A stretch of 64,000 nt of DNA from Plantimonas leprariae (GTDB taxonomy: Bacteria; Pseudomonadota; Alphaproteobacteria; Rhizobiales; Rhizobiaceae). A program made the translations under genes and the position numbers. Below, piece after piece: positions 45,200 through 53,961 of the stretch. The DNA lies in contig NZ_VZDO01000002.1 of assembly GCF_008802405.1 (NCBI RefSeq), positions 62,001-126,000 on the forward strand, read 5' to 3'. Numbering within the stretch: the first letter of the stretch is position 1; each line of letters starts with the position of its first letter. The notes beneath the pieces are model-generated. The model saw only the letters and a list, made by a program, of their open reading frames with translations. It ran no database searches and was not told the DNA's origin.

Positions 45200-46417
45200 T
45201 CACTTCTCCGGCTCGGCGCTCGCGACCGGCTCGACGCCGAGGAAGCGGGAGATGGCCGAGGCGATCGCGGCGGCGGAGTCGCGCCGCCAGCTTTCGTCGA
45301 GGAGAAGCTGCTCGTCGTCGACGTTGGAGAGGTAGCCGAGTTCGAGGAGCACCGACGGCACGTCCGGCGCGGTCAGCACGCGGAAGCCGGCCGAGCGCTT
45401 CGGGTTGCCGATCAGGCGGATGTCGTGACGCCCGAGTTCCTGCACCAGACCGGCCGCGAAGTGCTCCGACAGATCGCCCGTCTCGCGCCGGGTCAGCTCG
45501 ACGAGGATGTCGAACACCTCCGGCGCGCCCTCGCGCCATTGCGGATCGACGAAGCGGTCGGCCGAGTTCTCGCTGTCGGCGATCTCGCGGGCGAGCGAGT
45601 CGGACGCCTTCTCCGACAGCGTGTAGACTGTCGCGCCGCGTAAGGCCGCGTAGCGGATCGAGTCGGAATGCATGGAGACGAAGAGGTTCGCCTTGGCGCG
45701 CTGCGCGATGGCGGAGCGCTCCCCCAGAGGTATGTAGGTGTCGTCGTCGCGCGTCAGGACCACGTGGATGCGCGGGTCGGCGGCGAGCCGGTCGCGGAGC
45801 GCCAGCGCGAACTTGAGGTTCACCTCCTTCTCCTGCGTGCCGTGCTTGCCGATCGCGCCCGTGTCGATGCCCCCGTGGCCGGCATCGATCACGACGGTGT
45901 AGCTCTTCGGCTCCGCTGCGGGTGCGGCGATCGAGCCCGTTTCGACCGGCGTCTCCGATCCGATGCTCAACGCGCTGGTGCGGAACGTCCTGGCGTCGGT
46001 CTCGACGATGCGCAGCGTCGTGGTCGACTTGTCTCCATCGGTCTTCGTCACCAATTCGGGGATGCCGGGACGGGCGAGTTCGATGACGAGCCGGAACCGG
46101 TCGTTCGAGATGAGCCCCTGCCGCAGACCGGCCACCATCCGGTTCGCGTCGATCCGCAGGTCCTTCACCGCCGAGACCGTGTCGTAGAAGTCGATGGCGA
46201 CCCGGTTCGGCCCGGTCAGCACCATCATGCGCGAACGCGGCGTGCCGGCGAACCGGAAATCCGCCTCGAATCCGTTCGGCACGAGGCGCGTTTCGAAGCC
46301 GGTCAGCACGGGGTCGCCCGCGGCCTCCGCTCGCGAAAGAACTCCGGCCAGCAGCAGCGCGACGGCAGCGAGCGCCGCCAGCATTCGCAGACAGGCGCGC
46401 ATGGCTGATTTCGGCAT
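45200..46417 (-). CDS. amiC: N-acetylmuramoyl-L-alanine amidase (AmiC-like)
   Basis: A 405-residue periplasmic amidase that cleaves peptide stems from glycan strands during cell separation. A signal peptide (about 1-33, ending AEAAGDP) leads to an AMIN domain (about 38-145) for septal localisation and an Amidase_3 domain (about 172-395) with VIDAGHGGIDTGAIG, the zinc ligands and SMHSDS, and PSVLLELGYLSN. It is next to the PBP1A gene and not far from the M23 peptidase, which may activate it. It diverges from rne across 596 nt. Confidence 0.95.
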   Translation of the reverse strand: MPKSAMRACLRMLAALAAVALLLAGVLSRAEAAGDPVLTGFETRLVPNGFEADFRFAGTPRSRMMVLTGPNRVAIDFYDTVSAVKDLRIDANRMVAGLRQGLISNDRFRLVIELARPGIPELVTKTDGDKSTTTLRIVETDARTFRTSALSIGSETPVETGSIAAPAAEPKSYTVVIDAGHGGIDTGAIGKHGTQEKEVNLKFALALRDRLAADPRIHVVLTRDDDTYIPLGERSAIAQRAKANLFVSMHSDSIRYAALRGATVYTLSEKASDSLAREIADSENSADRFVDPQWREGAPEVFDILVELTRRETGDLSEHFAAGLVQELGRHDIRLIGNPKRSAGFRVLTAPDVPSVLLELGYLSNVDDEQLLLDESWRRDSAAAIASAISRFLGVEPVASAEPEK

Positions 46418-47013
46418 GGATCTCCCGCGAGAGGACAGTCGGCGCGTTCGCCGCTGCGAACCGGTATGCGAGCGCGAACTGGCTTCAGGCTTTTCGCTTG
46501 TTTCCCTGCCTGCGTCGCCTTAAAAGCGAAATTGAGGCCGGGAAGACTTCCGAGTCGAGCGGAAACGATCCTTCCGCGAAGGGTGGGCGGCGCATGCCAG
46601 AGATGCGCCAAGCCCGCCGGACCGATCCGGGCGCGTCCGAACGCGCTCGCGAGCGGCGTCGCGAAGTGATCCATCCGTCGTTGCCGTCCTTGCTGTTATT
46701 CTCGCCCGTCGATCTGTCGCGGGCGGTTTGCTTGCGGCGTGTCGCCCGTATCGGGCTTTGCCGCGTCGTTTCGTCGGTCACTTTCATAAGTGGCCTTTTA
46801 AGAGTGTTGCAGGTCGCAGTCTTTTGTCGTCAGCCTTCTTCCGATCGCAAGCGAGCTTGACCGTCCCCTTCCCCGGGGCCGTCGTCGCGTCGTTCGGCAG
46901 ACCGGATCCACGACATGCCGACGCGGCCGATGCGGACACGCCTTCCCCGATCCTGATCCCGGCCGCATCGGCCGGACGCTCGGCCGAGGCGATGGTCCCG
47001 GAGCTGGAATTTC
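46418..47013. promoter_or_regulatory. 596-nt gap between amiC and rne with the rne leader
   Basis: No gene is evident. Structures seen are an inverted repeat TTTCGCTT/AAGCGAAA (46492-46531), a hairpin with GGGC-GGCGCAT pairing to ATGCGCC-AA-GCCC (46585-46615), a small GCCCG-TAT-CGGGC stem (46745-46757), and CACTT-TCAT-AAGTG (46779-46792) followed by a T-rich tract. The part next to rne is probably its 5' leader; in E. coli such a leader mediates RNase E autoregulation. No promoter stood out. Confidence 0.5.
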
Positions 47014-49869
47014 ATGGCCAACAAAATGCTGATCGACGCGTCTCATCCGGAAGAGACGCGCGTTGTCGTACTGAAAGGTAACCGGATCGAGGAATTCGAC
47101 TTCGAGTCGGAACACAAGAAGCAGATCAAGGGCAACATCTACCTCGCCAAGGTGACGCGCGTGGAGCCGTCGCTGCAGGCGGCCTTCGTGGAATACGGCG
47201 GCAACCGCCATGGCTTCCTCGCTTTCAGCGAGATCCATCCGGACTACTACCAGATCCCGATCGCCGACCGTCAGGCGCTGGTCGAGGAAGACCTTCTCCG
47301 CGCGAAGGAGGAAGAGGAAGCCGAGGAGCGCAAGCTTTCCCGCGAACGGGAGCCGGCTGCACGGCGCGAGCCGGCGGCATTGTCGGCAGCCAGCGAGGGC
47401 GGCGAGAGCGTTTCCGAAGCCTTCGCGGAAGAGTCTGCGGACGAGCATTCCGAATCGTCGTCGGACTTCGAGTCCGAGGACGAAGGATCGGTGGAGACGG
47501 TCGGCGGGGAGGAGCGCGCGCAGGTCGGCGACGAGCCGGCCGCGTCGGAGGCCGCCGACGAACGGAACGACGCCCCCGAAGCGCCGATCGTCGCGCTCGA
47601 GACCAATGGGGATGCCGCGACGGGCGAGATGTTCGGCGCGGAAGAGGCCGTCTCGGAACAGGGCGATCCCGCCGCGGAAGGCGAGGATCGTCCGCGTGCG
47701 CGTTCGGGCCGCCCGAGCGGCGGCGATCGCTCGCGCCGCGGCCGGCATCGCCGCCGCGGCAACGGCGCCGAGGACGATGTTCCGGGCAGCGAGGAAGAGG
47801 AAGTCGTCGAGGAGATCGGCTCCGAGGACGCGATGGAGGAAGTGCCCTCCCGCGCTGCCCGGCCGCCGCGCAAGCACTACAAGATCCAGGAAGTCATCAA
47901 GCGCCGCCAGATCCTGCTCGTGCAGGTCGTGAAGGAGGAGCGCGGCAACAAGGGCGCCGCGCTCACCACCTACCTGTCGCTCGCCGGCCGCTACTCCGTC
48001 CTGATGCCGAACACCGCGCGCGGCGGCGGCATCTCGCGCAAGATCACCAACGTCGCCGACCGCAAGCGGCTGAAGGAGGTCGTGCGGGACCTCGAAGTGC
48101 CGCGCGGCATGGGCATCATCCTGCGCACCGCCGGCGCGATGCGCACGAAGGCGGAGGTGAAACGCGACTACGAGTACCTGATGCGGCTGTGGGAGACGGT
48201 GCGCAACCTGACGCTCGCTTCCTCCGCGCCCGCCCTCGTCTACGAGGAGGGCAGCCTGATCAAGCGCTCGATCCGCGACCTCTACAACAAGGACATCGAC
48301 CAGATCCTCGTCTCCGGCGACAACGGCTACCGCGAAGCCAAGGACTTCATGCGGATGCTGCTGCCGAGCCAGGCGAAGGTCGTGCAGCCCTATCGCGAGC
48401 CGAGCCCGATCTTCGGGAAGGGCGGCATCGAGGCGCAACTCGACCGGATGCTGCAGCCGCACGTCACGCTGAAGTCCGGCGGCTACATCATCATCAACCA
48501 GACGGAAGCGCTGGTTTCGATCGACGTGAACTCCGGCCGCTCGACCCGCGAGCATTCGGTCGAGGACACGGCGCTGCAGACCAACCTCGAAGCCGCCGAG
48601 GAGATCGCCCGCCAGCTTCGCCTGCGCGATCTCGCCGGCCTCATCGTGGTCGACTTCATCGACATGGACGAGGGCCGGAACAACCGCGCCGTCGAGAAGA
48701 AGATGAAGGACTGCCTGAAAGACGACCGGGCGCGCATCCAGGTCGGCCGCATCTCGCATTTCGGCCTTCTGGAAATGAGTCGGCAGCGCATCCGCGCCAG
48801 CGTGCTGGAATCGACGACGCAGGTCTGCCCGACATGTTCCGGCATGGGTTTCGTCCGTTCGAACTCCTCGCTCGGGCTGCACGTCATCCGCACGATCGAG
48901 GAATACGTCCAGAAACAGTCGACGCACGACATCACGGTCCGGGTGCCGACCAGCACCGCCCTCTACGTCCTGAACGAGAAGCGCAAATCGATCGACGAGA
49001 TCGAGCGGACCTACGGCCTGCGCGTCGCCTTCCTCGGCGACGATTCGCATGGGCACCAGCACGTCGCGATCGAGCAGGGTGCCGAGGCCGCTCCTCGCCC
49101 CGTCCGTGCCGAAGCCGTCAGCCCGCTGACGGTGATGCCGGAAGAGCTGGAAGCCGAGCCGCTCGTGGCTGAGCCGGCCGACGACGAGGTCGAGGCGGAA
49201 GCCGGCGAGGAGGCGCGTTCCGAGGAAGGCGGCCGGCGTCGCCGCCGCCGTCGCCGCGGCGGGCGTCGCGCGGACGGCTCGGAGCAGGACGCTTCGTCGG
49301 AAGGCACGGAAGCCGCCGAAACGGATGACGACGCGGTCGCCGCCACTGCGGAACCGGGCGAGGCGGCCGCCGAGGAGACGGCCGAGACGTCCGAGGACGA
49401 TCAGGGCGACGGACGCAAGCGCCGGCGTCGCGGGCGTCGCGGCGGCGGGCGTCGCTCGCGCGCCGAAGGCGATGCGGAAGCGACTGAGGGCGACGAGCCG
49501 GCGGTTGCCGCCGAGACGTCCGACGACGGCTTGGCGGTGATCGAAGCCCTGCCCGAGATCGAGCCGGAGATCGCGTCCTCGATCCACACCCCGGCCGAGG
49601 AAGTGGACGACGAACCTGCCGCCACTGACGATCTTGCGGCGGAGGCCATCGCGCCCGTCGTCGCGGAAGCGGAGGTGTCCGCGACGGCCGAAGAGTTCGT
49701 CCCGGAGAGCGCCACGGATGCGAACGAGGTCGAGGAGCCGGTTGAGGAAGAGCCGAAGCGCCCGGAGTTGCTCGAACCGCTCGTCACGACGAACGGCGGC
49801 ACCGAGGACGCCGGCGACGACGCGAAGCCGAAGCGCACCGGCTGGTGGGCGCGCCGCAGCTTCTTCTGA
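47014..49869 (+). CDS. rne: Ribonuclease E
   Basis: A 951-residue RNase E/G endonuclease, the core of the RNA degradosome. The S1 domain begins at KGNIYLAKVTRVEPSLQAAF but is split by an acidic/Arg-rich insertion (about residues 97-285) and resumes at IQEVIKRRQILLVQV, a feature of alphaproteobacteria. Catalytic aspartates are D504 (SIDVNSGRS) and D547 (VVDFIDMDE); the zinc-link is C605PTC608. The C-terminal 250 residues are disordered, with Arg-rich blocks and acidic stretches for partner and RNA binding. GGAG lies about 10 nt before the ATG. Confidence 0.97.
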   Translation: MANKMLIDASHPEETRVVVLKGNRIEEFDFESEHKKQIKGNIYLAKVTRVEPSLQAAFVEYGGNRHGFLAFSEIHPDYYQIPIADRQALVEEDLLRAKEEEEAEERKLSREREPAARREPAALSAASEGGESVSEAFAEESADEHSESSSDFESEDEGSVETVGGEERAQVGDEPAASEAADERNDAPEAPIVALETNGDAATGEMFGAEEAVSEQGDPAAEGEDRPRARSGRPSGGDRSRRGRHRRRGNGAEDDVPGSEEEEVVEEIGSEDAMEEVPSRAARPPRKHYKIQEVIKRRQILLVQVVKEERGNKGAALTTYLSLAGRYSVLMPNTARGGGISRKITNVADRKRLKEVVRDLEVPRGMGIILRTAGAMRTKAEVKRDYEYLMRLWETVRNLTLASSAPALVYEEGSLIKRSIRDLYNKDIDQILVSGDNGYREAKDFMRMLLPSQAKVVQPYREPSPIFGKGGIEAQLDRMLQPHVTLKSGGYIIINQTEALVSIDVNSGRSTREHSVEDTALQTNLEAAEEIARQLRLRDLAGLIVVDFIDMDEGRNNRAVEKKMKDCLKDDRARIQVGRISHFGLLEMSRQRIRASVLESTTQVCPTCSGMGFVRSNSSLGLHVIRTIEEYVQKQSTHDITVRVPTSTALYVLNEKRKSIDEIERTYGLRVAFLGDDSHGHQHVAIEQGAEAAPRPVRAEAVSPLTVMPEELEAEPLVAEPADDEVEAEAGEEARSEEGGRRRRRRRRGGRRADGSEQDASSEGTEAAETDDDAVAATAEPGEAAAEETAETSEDDQGDGRKRRRRGRRGGGRRSRAEGDAEATEGDEPAVAAETSDDGLAVIEALPEIEPEIASSIHTPAEEVDDEPAATDDLAAEAIAPVVAEAEVSATAEEFVPESATDANEVEEPVEEEPKRPELLEPLVTTNGGTEDAGDDAKPKRTGWWARRSFF

Positions 49870-49877
49870 ACCGAAAC

Positions 49878-49902
49878 GAGCGGCGGGCATAGCCCGCCGC
49901 TC
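49878..49902. terminator. 11-bp perfect hairpin after rne
   Basis: GAGCGGCGGGC (49878-49888) and GCCCGCCGCTC (49892-49902) pair perfectly around an ATA loop, 8 nt after the rne stop and 6 nt after the aminotransferase stop on the other strand. A short GTTTC follows rightward. It probably serves both converging genes. Confidence 0.75.
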
Positions 49903-49908
49903 CGCGTT

Positions 49909-51084
49909 TCAGCGGTTCGGTCGCGCTTCCATCCGCCGGACGGCCTCCACCAGCGAGGCGTGGTCGCAGGCGTAGGACAGCCGCACCGTCCGGTGTCCGC
50001 GCCTGAGATCGAAGTCGATGCCGGGCGTGATCGCCACGCCGCAATCGTCGAGGATCGACGCCGCGAAGACGGCGGAATCCCCCGCATCGTCCGGCACGGT
50101 CGCATAGGCGTAGAAACCGCCGTCGATCGGCGCGATGTCGCGGAAGCCGAGCTTCGGCAGGTGCTCGATCAGGAAGGCGCGGTTGCGGACATAGCCCTCG
50201 CGCACGGCGACAAGATCGTCCGCCGCGTCGAGAGCGGCCATCGCCGCGATCTGGCTGAGCTCCGGAGCGGAGATGTAGAGGCTCTGCCCGATCCGTTCGG
50301 CGGGACGGACGAGTTCCGGCGGCAGCACCATCCAGCCGATCCGCCATCCGGTCATGCAGTAGAACTTCGAGAACGAGTTCACGACGATCGGCGCGTGCGA
50401 GAAGCTGAGCGCCGTCACCTCGGACTTGGCGTAGGTCAGGTTGTGGTAGATCTCGTCGGAGATGAAGCGGATGCCGGCGTCCTCGGCGAACGCGATGAGC
50501 CGTTCGAGTTCGGCTTCCGGCGTCACCGTGCCGGTCGGGTTGGCGGGGCTGGCGACCAGCACGCCTTGCAGCGGCGTCTTCGCGTGGCTCGCCGCCAGAT
50601 GATCGGCATGCAGCACGTAGCCTTCCGAGGCGTCGACCTCGATCTCGACGGGGATGAGGCCGAGCGCGCGAATGATGTTGCGATAGGCCGGATAACCCGG
50701 CGCGGCGATCGCGATCCGGTCGCCGACGTCGAAGGCGGCGAGGAAGGCGAGGTTGAAGCCCGCCGAGGAACCGGTCGTGACGGCGATGCGCTCCACCGGC
50801 ACTTCGCAGCCGTAGTGCTCGGCATAGTGCCGCGATAGGCGTTGGCGCAAGTCGGTGCGGCCGAGCGCATCAGTATAGGCGACGCGGCCGTGTTCCAGGA
50901 AACGCCGCGTCGCTTTCACCGCGGCCTTCGGGGCCGGCGCGAACGGCTGCCCGACCGCGAGCGAGATGACGTCGACGCCGGCCGCCCGCATGCGATTCGC
51001 CCGCGCCAGCACGTCCATCGCGTGGAACGGTTCGACGGCCGAGCGTTGCGAAGGAGCCGCAGTCGGGCGATCGGTTTTCGGCAT
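49909..51084 (-). CDS. Class I/II pyridoxal-phosphate aminotransferase
   Basis: A 391-residue fold-type I aminotransferase. VAYTDALGRTDLRQRLSRHY, TTGSSAGFNLAFLAAFDVGD and SPANPTGTVTPE are typical; the PLP lysine is in VNSFSKFYCMTGWRIGW. It resembles aspartate/aromatic aminotransferases, but substrate cannot be assigned. The ATG at 51084 (MPKTDRPT) is preferred over one 14 codons upstream, which would reach into the gap toward the divergent M48 gene. It converges on rne. Confidence 0.92.
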   Translation of the reverse strand: MPKTDRPTAAPSQRSAVEPFHAMDVLARANRMRAAGVDVISLAVGQPFAPAPKAAVKATRRFLEHGRVAYTDALGRTDLRQRLSRHYAEHYGCEVPVERIAVTTGSSAGFNLAFLAAFDVGDRIAIAAPGYPAYRNIIRALGLIPVEIEVDASEGYVLHADHLAASHAKTPLQGVLVASPANPTGTVTPEAELERLIAFAEDAGIRFISDEIYHNLTYAKSEVTALSFSHAPIVVNSFSKFYCMTGWRIGWMVLPPELVRPAERIGQSLYISAPELSQIAAMAALDAADDLVAVREGYVRNRAFLIEHLPKLGFRDIAPIDGGFYAYATVPDDAGDSAVFAASILDDCGVAITPGIDFDLRRGHRTVRLSYACDHASLVEAVRRMEARPNR

Positions 51085-51185
51085 ATGCTTCTCGCGCCTA
51101 AACTTCGCCGGAAAGGCTATGCCCAACGGCGTTCGTCATGGCGGCCGCGCCTCGTGCGCCTCCGCGGGAGGGTCTCATAAAGACG

Positions 51186-52550
51186 ATGATGCTCGGCATC
51201 CAGACACGATGGATTTCGGTGCTCGCCGCAGCAGCCGTGGCGCTGACTTCATTGCCCGTTCAGGCGGCGGTGTCGAAGCGGCCGAACCTGCCGATCGTCC
51301 GCGATGCCGAGATCGAGGGGCTGATCGCCGACTACACCGCACCGATCTTCAAGGCCGCGAACCTGCGGCGACCGGCCGAGATCGTTCTGGTCAACAGCCC
51401 GGAATACAACGCATTCGTTTCGGGCCGCCGCATCTTCGTCAACACCGGCACGATCGTGGGTTCGGAAGCGCCGAACGAGCTCGTCGGGGTCCTGGCGCAC
51501 GAGACCGGCCATCTCGCCGGCGGCCATCAGGAGCGCCTGCGCGAGCAGATCGACCGGGCGCAGAAGGTGGCGCTCGTCGCCGGGCTGCTTGGCATGGGCA
51601 TCGCGGCGGCGGGTGCCGCCGCCGGCTCCGGCGACATCGCCCGGGCCGGCACCGGCATCTTCGCCGGCGGCGGCACGACCGCGATGCGCGGCATCATCAG
51701 CTACCAGCGCTCGGAAGAAGTCACGGCCGACCGTTCGGCGCTCGTCTTCCTGCAGAAGGCCGGCCAGTCGCCGAAGGGCCTCCTGACGAGCTTCGAGCGA
51801 CTGGAACGCAACAACATCCTCGCCGGCGTCCAGCCGAGCCGGTACATCTCCTCGCATCCCGCCCCGCGCGACCGCATCGCCTTCCTGGATGCAGCGGCGC
51901 ACGAGAGCCCGTATTTCGACAAGGTGGACGATCCGGCGCTGCAGCTTCGCCACGACCTCGCACGGGCGAAGATCATCGCCTACAACGACGGCGCCGGCGC
52001 GGTGCAGCGCGTCTTCCGAAAGGACCCACGTGGCCTCCCCGCCATGTACGGCGACGCGATCTCGACGCATCTGAACGGCTCGCCGGCCCTCGCCCTCGAG
52101 AAGATCGACGCCCTGATCGCGAAGGCGCCGAAGAACCCCTACTTCCACGAGATGCGCGGCGAGATCCTGATGGAAGCCGGCCGCGGCAAGGAGGCGGCGG
52201 AGGCGTTCGAAACGGCGGCGAAGCTCGATCCAAAGAAGTCCGGCCTGATTGAGGCCTCGATCGGCCAGGCGCTCGTGACCGGCGGCGACAGGAGCCGCAT
52301 GAAGGAGGCGGTCGCCCAGATCCGCAAGGGCCTCGAATCCGATCCGACCAACTCCAACGCCTACCGGTTCCTCGCGATGGCCTACGGCGCGATGGGCGAC
52401 GACGCCGCAGCCGAGCTTGCCACCGCCGAAGGCTACTGGCACGGTGGCGCCATCAAGGATGCCAAGCTCTTCGCCGCGCGCGCCCAGCTCAAGCTGAAAG
52501 CGGGCACGCCGCAGTGGATGCAGGCGCAGGACATTCTGCAAGCCAAGTGA
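51186..52550 (+). CDS. Exported M48-family zinc metalloprotease with TPR repeats (BepA-like)
   Basis: A 454-residue periplasmic protein. A signal peptide (about 1-28, ending PVQAAVS) is followed by an M48 domain with HETGH at 105-109 and a distal glutamate in RSEEVTADRSAL; helical TPR-like repeats fill the C-terminal half (about 280-454). BepA/YfgC proteins degrade or rescue stalled outer-membrane proteins at the BAM complex, which is encoded elsewhere in this window; the same role is inferred. Two adjacent ATGs at 51186 and 51189 are equally possible starts. A DsbA-like gene follows 28 nt later. Confidence 0.92.
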   Translation: MMLGIQTRWISVLAAAAVALTSLPVQAAVSKRPNLPIVRDAEIEGLIADYTAPIFKAANLRRPAEIVLVNSPEYNAFVSGRRIFVNTGTIVGSEAPNELVGVLAHETGHLAGGHQERLREQIDRAQKVALVAGLLGMGIAAAGAAAGSGDIARAGTGIFAGGGTTAMRGIISYQRSEEVTADRSALVFLQKAGQSPKGLLTSFERLERNNILAGVQPSRYISSHPAPRDRIAFLDAAAHESPYFDKVDDPALQLRHDLARAKIIAYNDGAGAVQRVFRKDPRGLPAMYGDAISTHLNGSPALALEKIDALIAKAPKNPYFHEMRGEILMEAGRGKEAAEAFETAAKLDPKKSGLIEASIGQALVTGGDRSRMKEAVAQIRKGLESDPTNSNAYRFLAMAYGAMGDDAAAELATAEGYWHGGAIKDAKLFAARAQLKLKAGTPQWMQAQDILQAK

Positions 52551-52578
52551 GCGCGCTGCGCCGACGGGAGCCGAACCG

Positions 52579-53340
52579 GTGATCCACAGACGAGTCCTGC
52601 CGGCGGCGGCGGCGCTGACGATTCTCTTCGCGCAAGGCGCCTCGCCCGTGCTGGCGATGAGCGACGCGGAAAAGGCCGATATCCAGAAGGTCGTGCGCGA
52701 GTACCTGATCGAGAACCCGGAAGTGCTGGTCGAGGCGATGAGCGCGCTGGAAACGAAGCGCGCGGCCGAGGAGGCTAGATCGCAGAGCGCCGCCCTCGCC
52801 GCGGTCGCCGACGAGGTTCGGATGACGCCAGCCGGCACGATTCTCGGCAACCCGAACGGCGATGTCACCGTGGTCGAGTTCTTCGACTACAACTGCGGCT
52901 ATTGCCGGCACGCCCTGCCGGATATGGAGGCGCTGATCGTGTCCGATCCGAAGCTGCGTTTCGTCCTGAAGGAGATCCCCGTGCTCGGCGATCCGTCGGT
53001 CCGCGCCAGCCGGGTCAGCCTCGCCTTCCGGCACGTGAAGCCGGATCTCTACGGCAAGTTCCACGAGACGCTGCTCGGCCGGAAGGGCGTCGCGGACGAG
53101 GACAGCGCGCTCGCCGTCGCCGAAGACCTCGGCGTTTCGGAAGCCGAGATGCGGGCGGCGATGGCGCTGCCGGAGGTGCAAGGGGTCATCGACGACAACA
53201 ACCGCCTGTCGGCGATGCTGAAGATCAACGGCACCCCCTCCTACGTCGTCGGCGACGAAGTGGTGCCGGGCGCGGTCGGGCGAGAGGCGCTGGCCGAGAA
53301 GATCGAGAACGTCAGGCGCTGCGCCAGGGCGAGTTGCTGA
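52579..53340 (+). CDS. Periplasmic DsbA-family thiol:disulfide oxidoreductase (GTG start)
   Basis: A 253-residue protein with a signal peptide (about 1-26) and a coiled-coil-like segment (30-75) before a thioredoxin-fold domain with an inserted helical region. The active site is C106-GY-C109 in FFDYNCGYCRHALP; the cis-proline is in INGTPSYVVGDE. This matches the BdbD/DsbA-like group (Com1-like), which has an N-terminal helix. Two further cysteines lie at the C terminus (RRCARASC). The GTG at 52579 has GGGAG at about 9 nt. It is probably cotranscribed with the M48 gene. Confidence 0.93.
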   Translation: MIHRRVLPAAAALTILFAQGASPVLAMSDAEKADIQKVVREYLIENPEVLVEAMSALETKRAAEEARSQSAALAAVADEVRMTPAGTILGNPNGDVTVVEFFDYNCGYCRHALPDMEALIVSDPKLRFVLKEIPVLGDPSVRASRVSLAFRHVKPDLYGKFHETLLGRKGVADEDSALAVAEDLGVSEAEMRAAMALPEVQGVIDDNNRLSAMLKINGTPSYVVGDEVVPGAVGREALAEKIENVRRCARASC

Positions 53341-53360
53341 CGCCTCCCCAATCCTAAGCT

Positions 53361-53389
53361 TTGCGAAAGACGGGCGCACGGTCTATAGG
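53361..53389 (+). promoter_or_regulatory. Predicted accBC promoter
   Basis: TTGCGA (53361-53366), a 17-nt spacer and TATAGG (53384-53389) form a good housekeeping promoter 80 nt before the accB ATG, just after the DsbA-like gene. Confidence 0.6.
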
Positions 53390-53468
53390 GCTGCGCAACG
53401 CCCGCCGTCCCTGCGCAATGCGCTTTGGTTTCGACGCGCCCGGCGACGCGATGTTCGGAAGGAACGGA

Positions 53469-53951
53469 ATGTCCACGCAGGAAAACAGCTTCGATCGCGG
53501 TCTTGTCCGCGAGCTTGCCGATATTCTGAACGATACGGACCTTACCGAAATCGAAGTCGAACAAGGCGAACTGCGAATCCGGGTTTCCCGGAAGAAGGAG
53601 GCGCCGGCGATGATGGCCGCGCCCGCCTATCAGGTCGCGCCGCAAGCCGTCCCGATGCCCGTCGCTGCCGCCGCGCCGGCAGCTGCCGCCGTCCCTGCGC
53701 CCGCCTCCGGGCCCGAGCCGGGCAGCGTTCCCTCGCCGATGGTCGGTACCGTCTATCTCTCGCCGAGCCCGGACGCGAAACCCTTCATCGAACTCGGCCA
53801 GAGCGTTGCCGAAGGCGAGACGCTGCTGATCATCGAAGCCATGAAGACCATGAACCAGATTCCGGCGCCGCGTGCCGGCAAGATCGTGCGGATCTGCGTG
53901 AACAACGCGCAGCCCGTGGAATACGGCGAAGCGCTCGTCGTGATCGGCTGA
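53469..53951 (+). CDS. accB: Biotin carboxyl carrier protein of acetyl-CoA carboxylase
   Basis: A 160-residue BCCP. After an N-terminal helical part (about 1-45) and a Pro/Ala linker (50-85), the biotinyl domain carries K126 in [11 protein letters not shown], the biotin attachment site. GGAAGGAACGGA precedes the ATG at 53469; the frame is open for 36 codons upstream across the promoter. accC follows 10 nt later; together they form the biotin carboxylase half of the enzyme that makes malonyl-CoA for the fatty acids used by the lpx and fabZ genes. Confidence 0.97.
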   Translation: MSTQENSFDRGLVRELADILNDTDLTEIEVEQGELRIRVSRKKEAPAMMAAPAYQVAPQAVPMPVAAAAPAAAAVPAPASGPEPGSVPSPMVGTVYLSPSPDAKPFIELGQSVAEGETLLIIEAMKTMNQIPAPRAGKIVRICVNNAQPVEYGEALVVIG

Positions 53952-53961
53952 GGTCGTCGCG

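Noticed and set aside
46798-49890. A 1030-codon leftward frame opposite rne
   Set aside because: Composition is Arg/Ala/Leu/Asp-rich and it lies exactly over the RNase E gene, whose catalytic motifs are clear.
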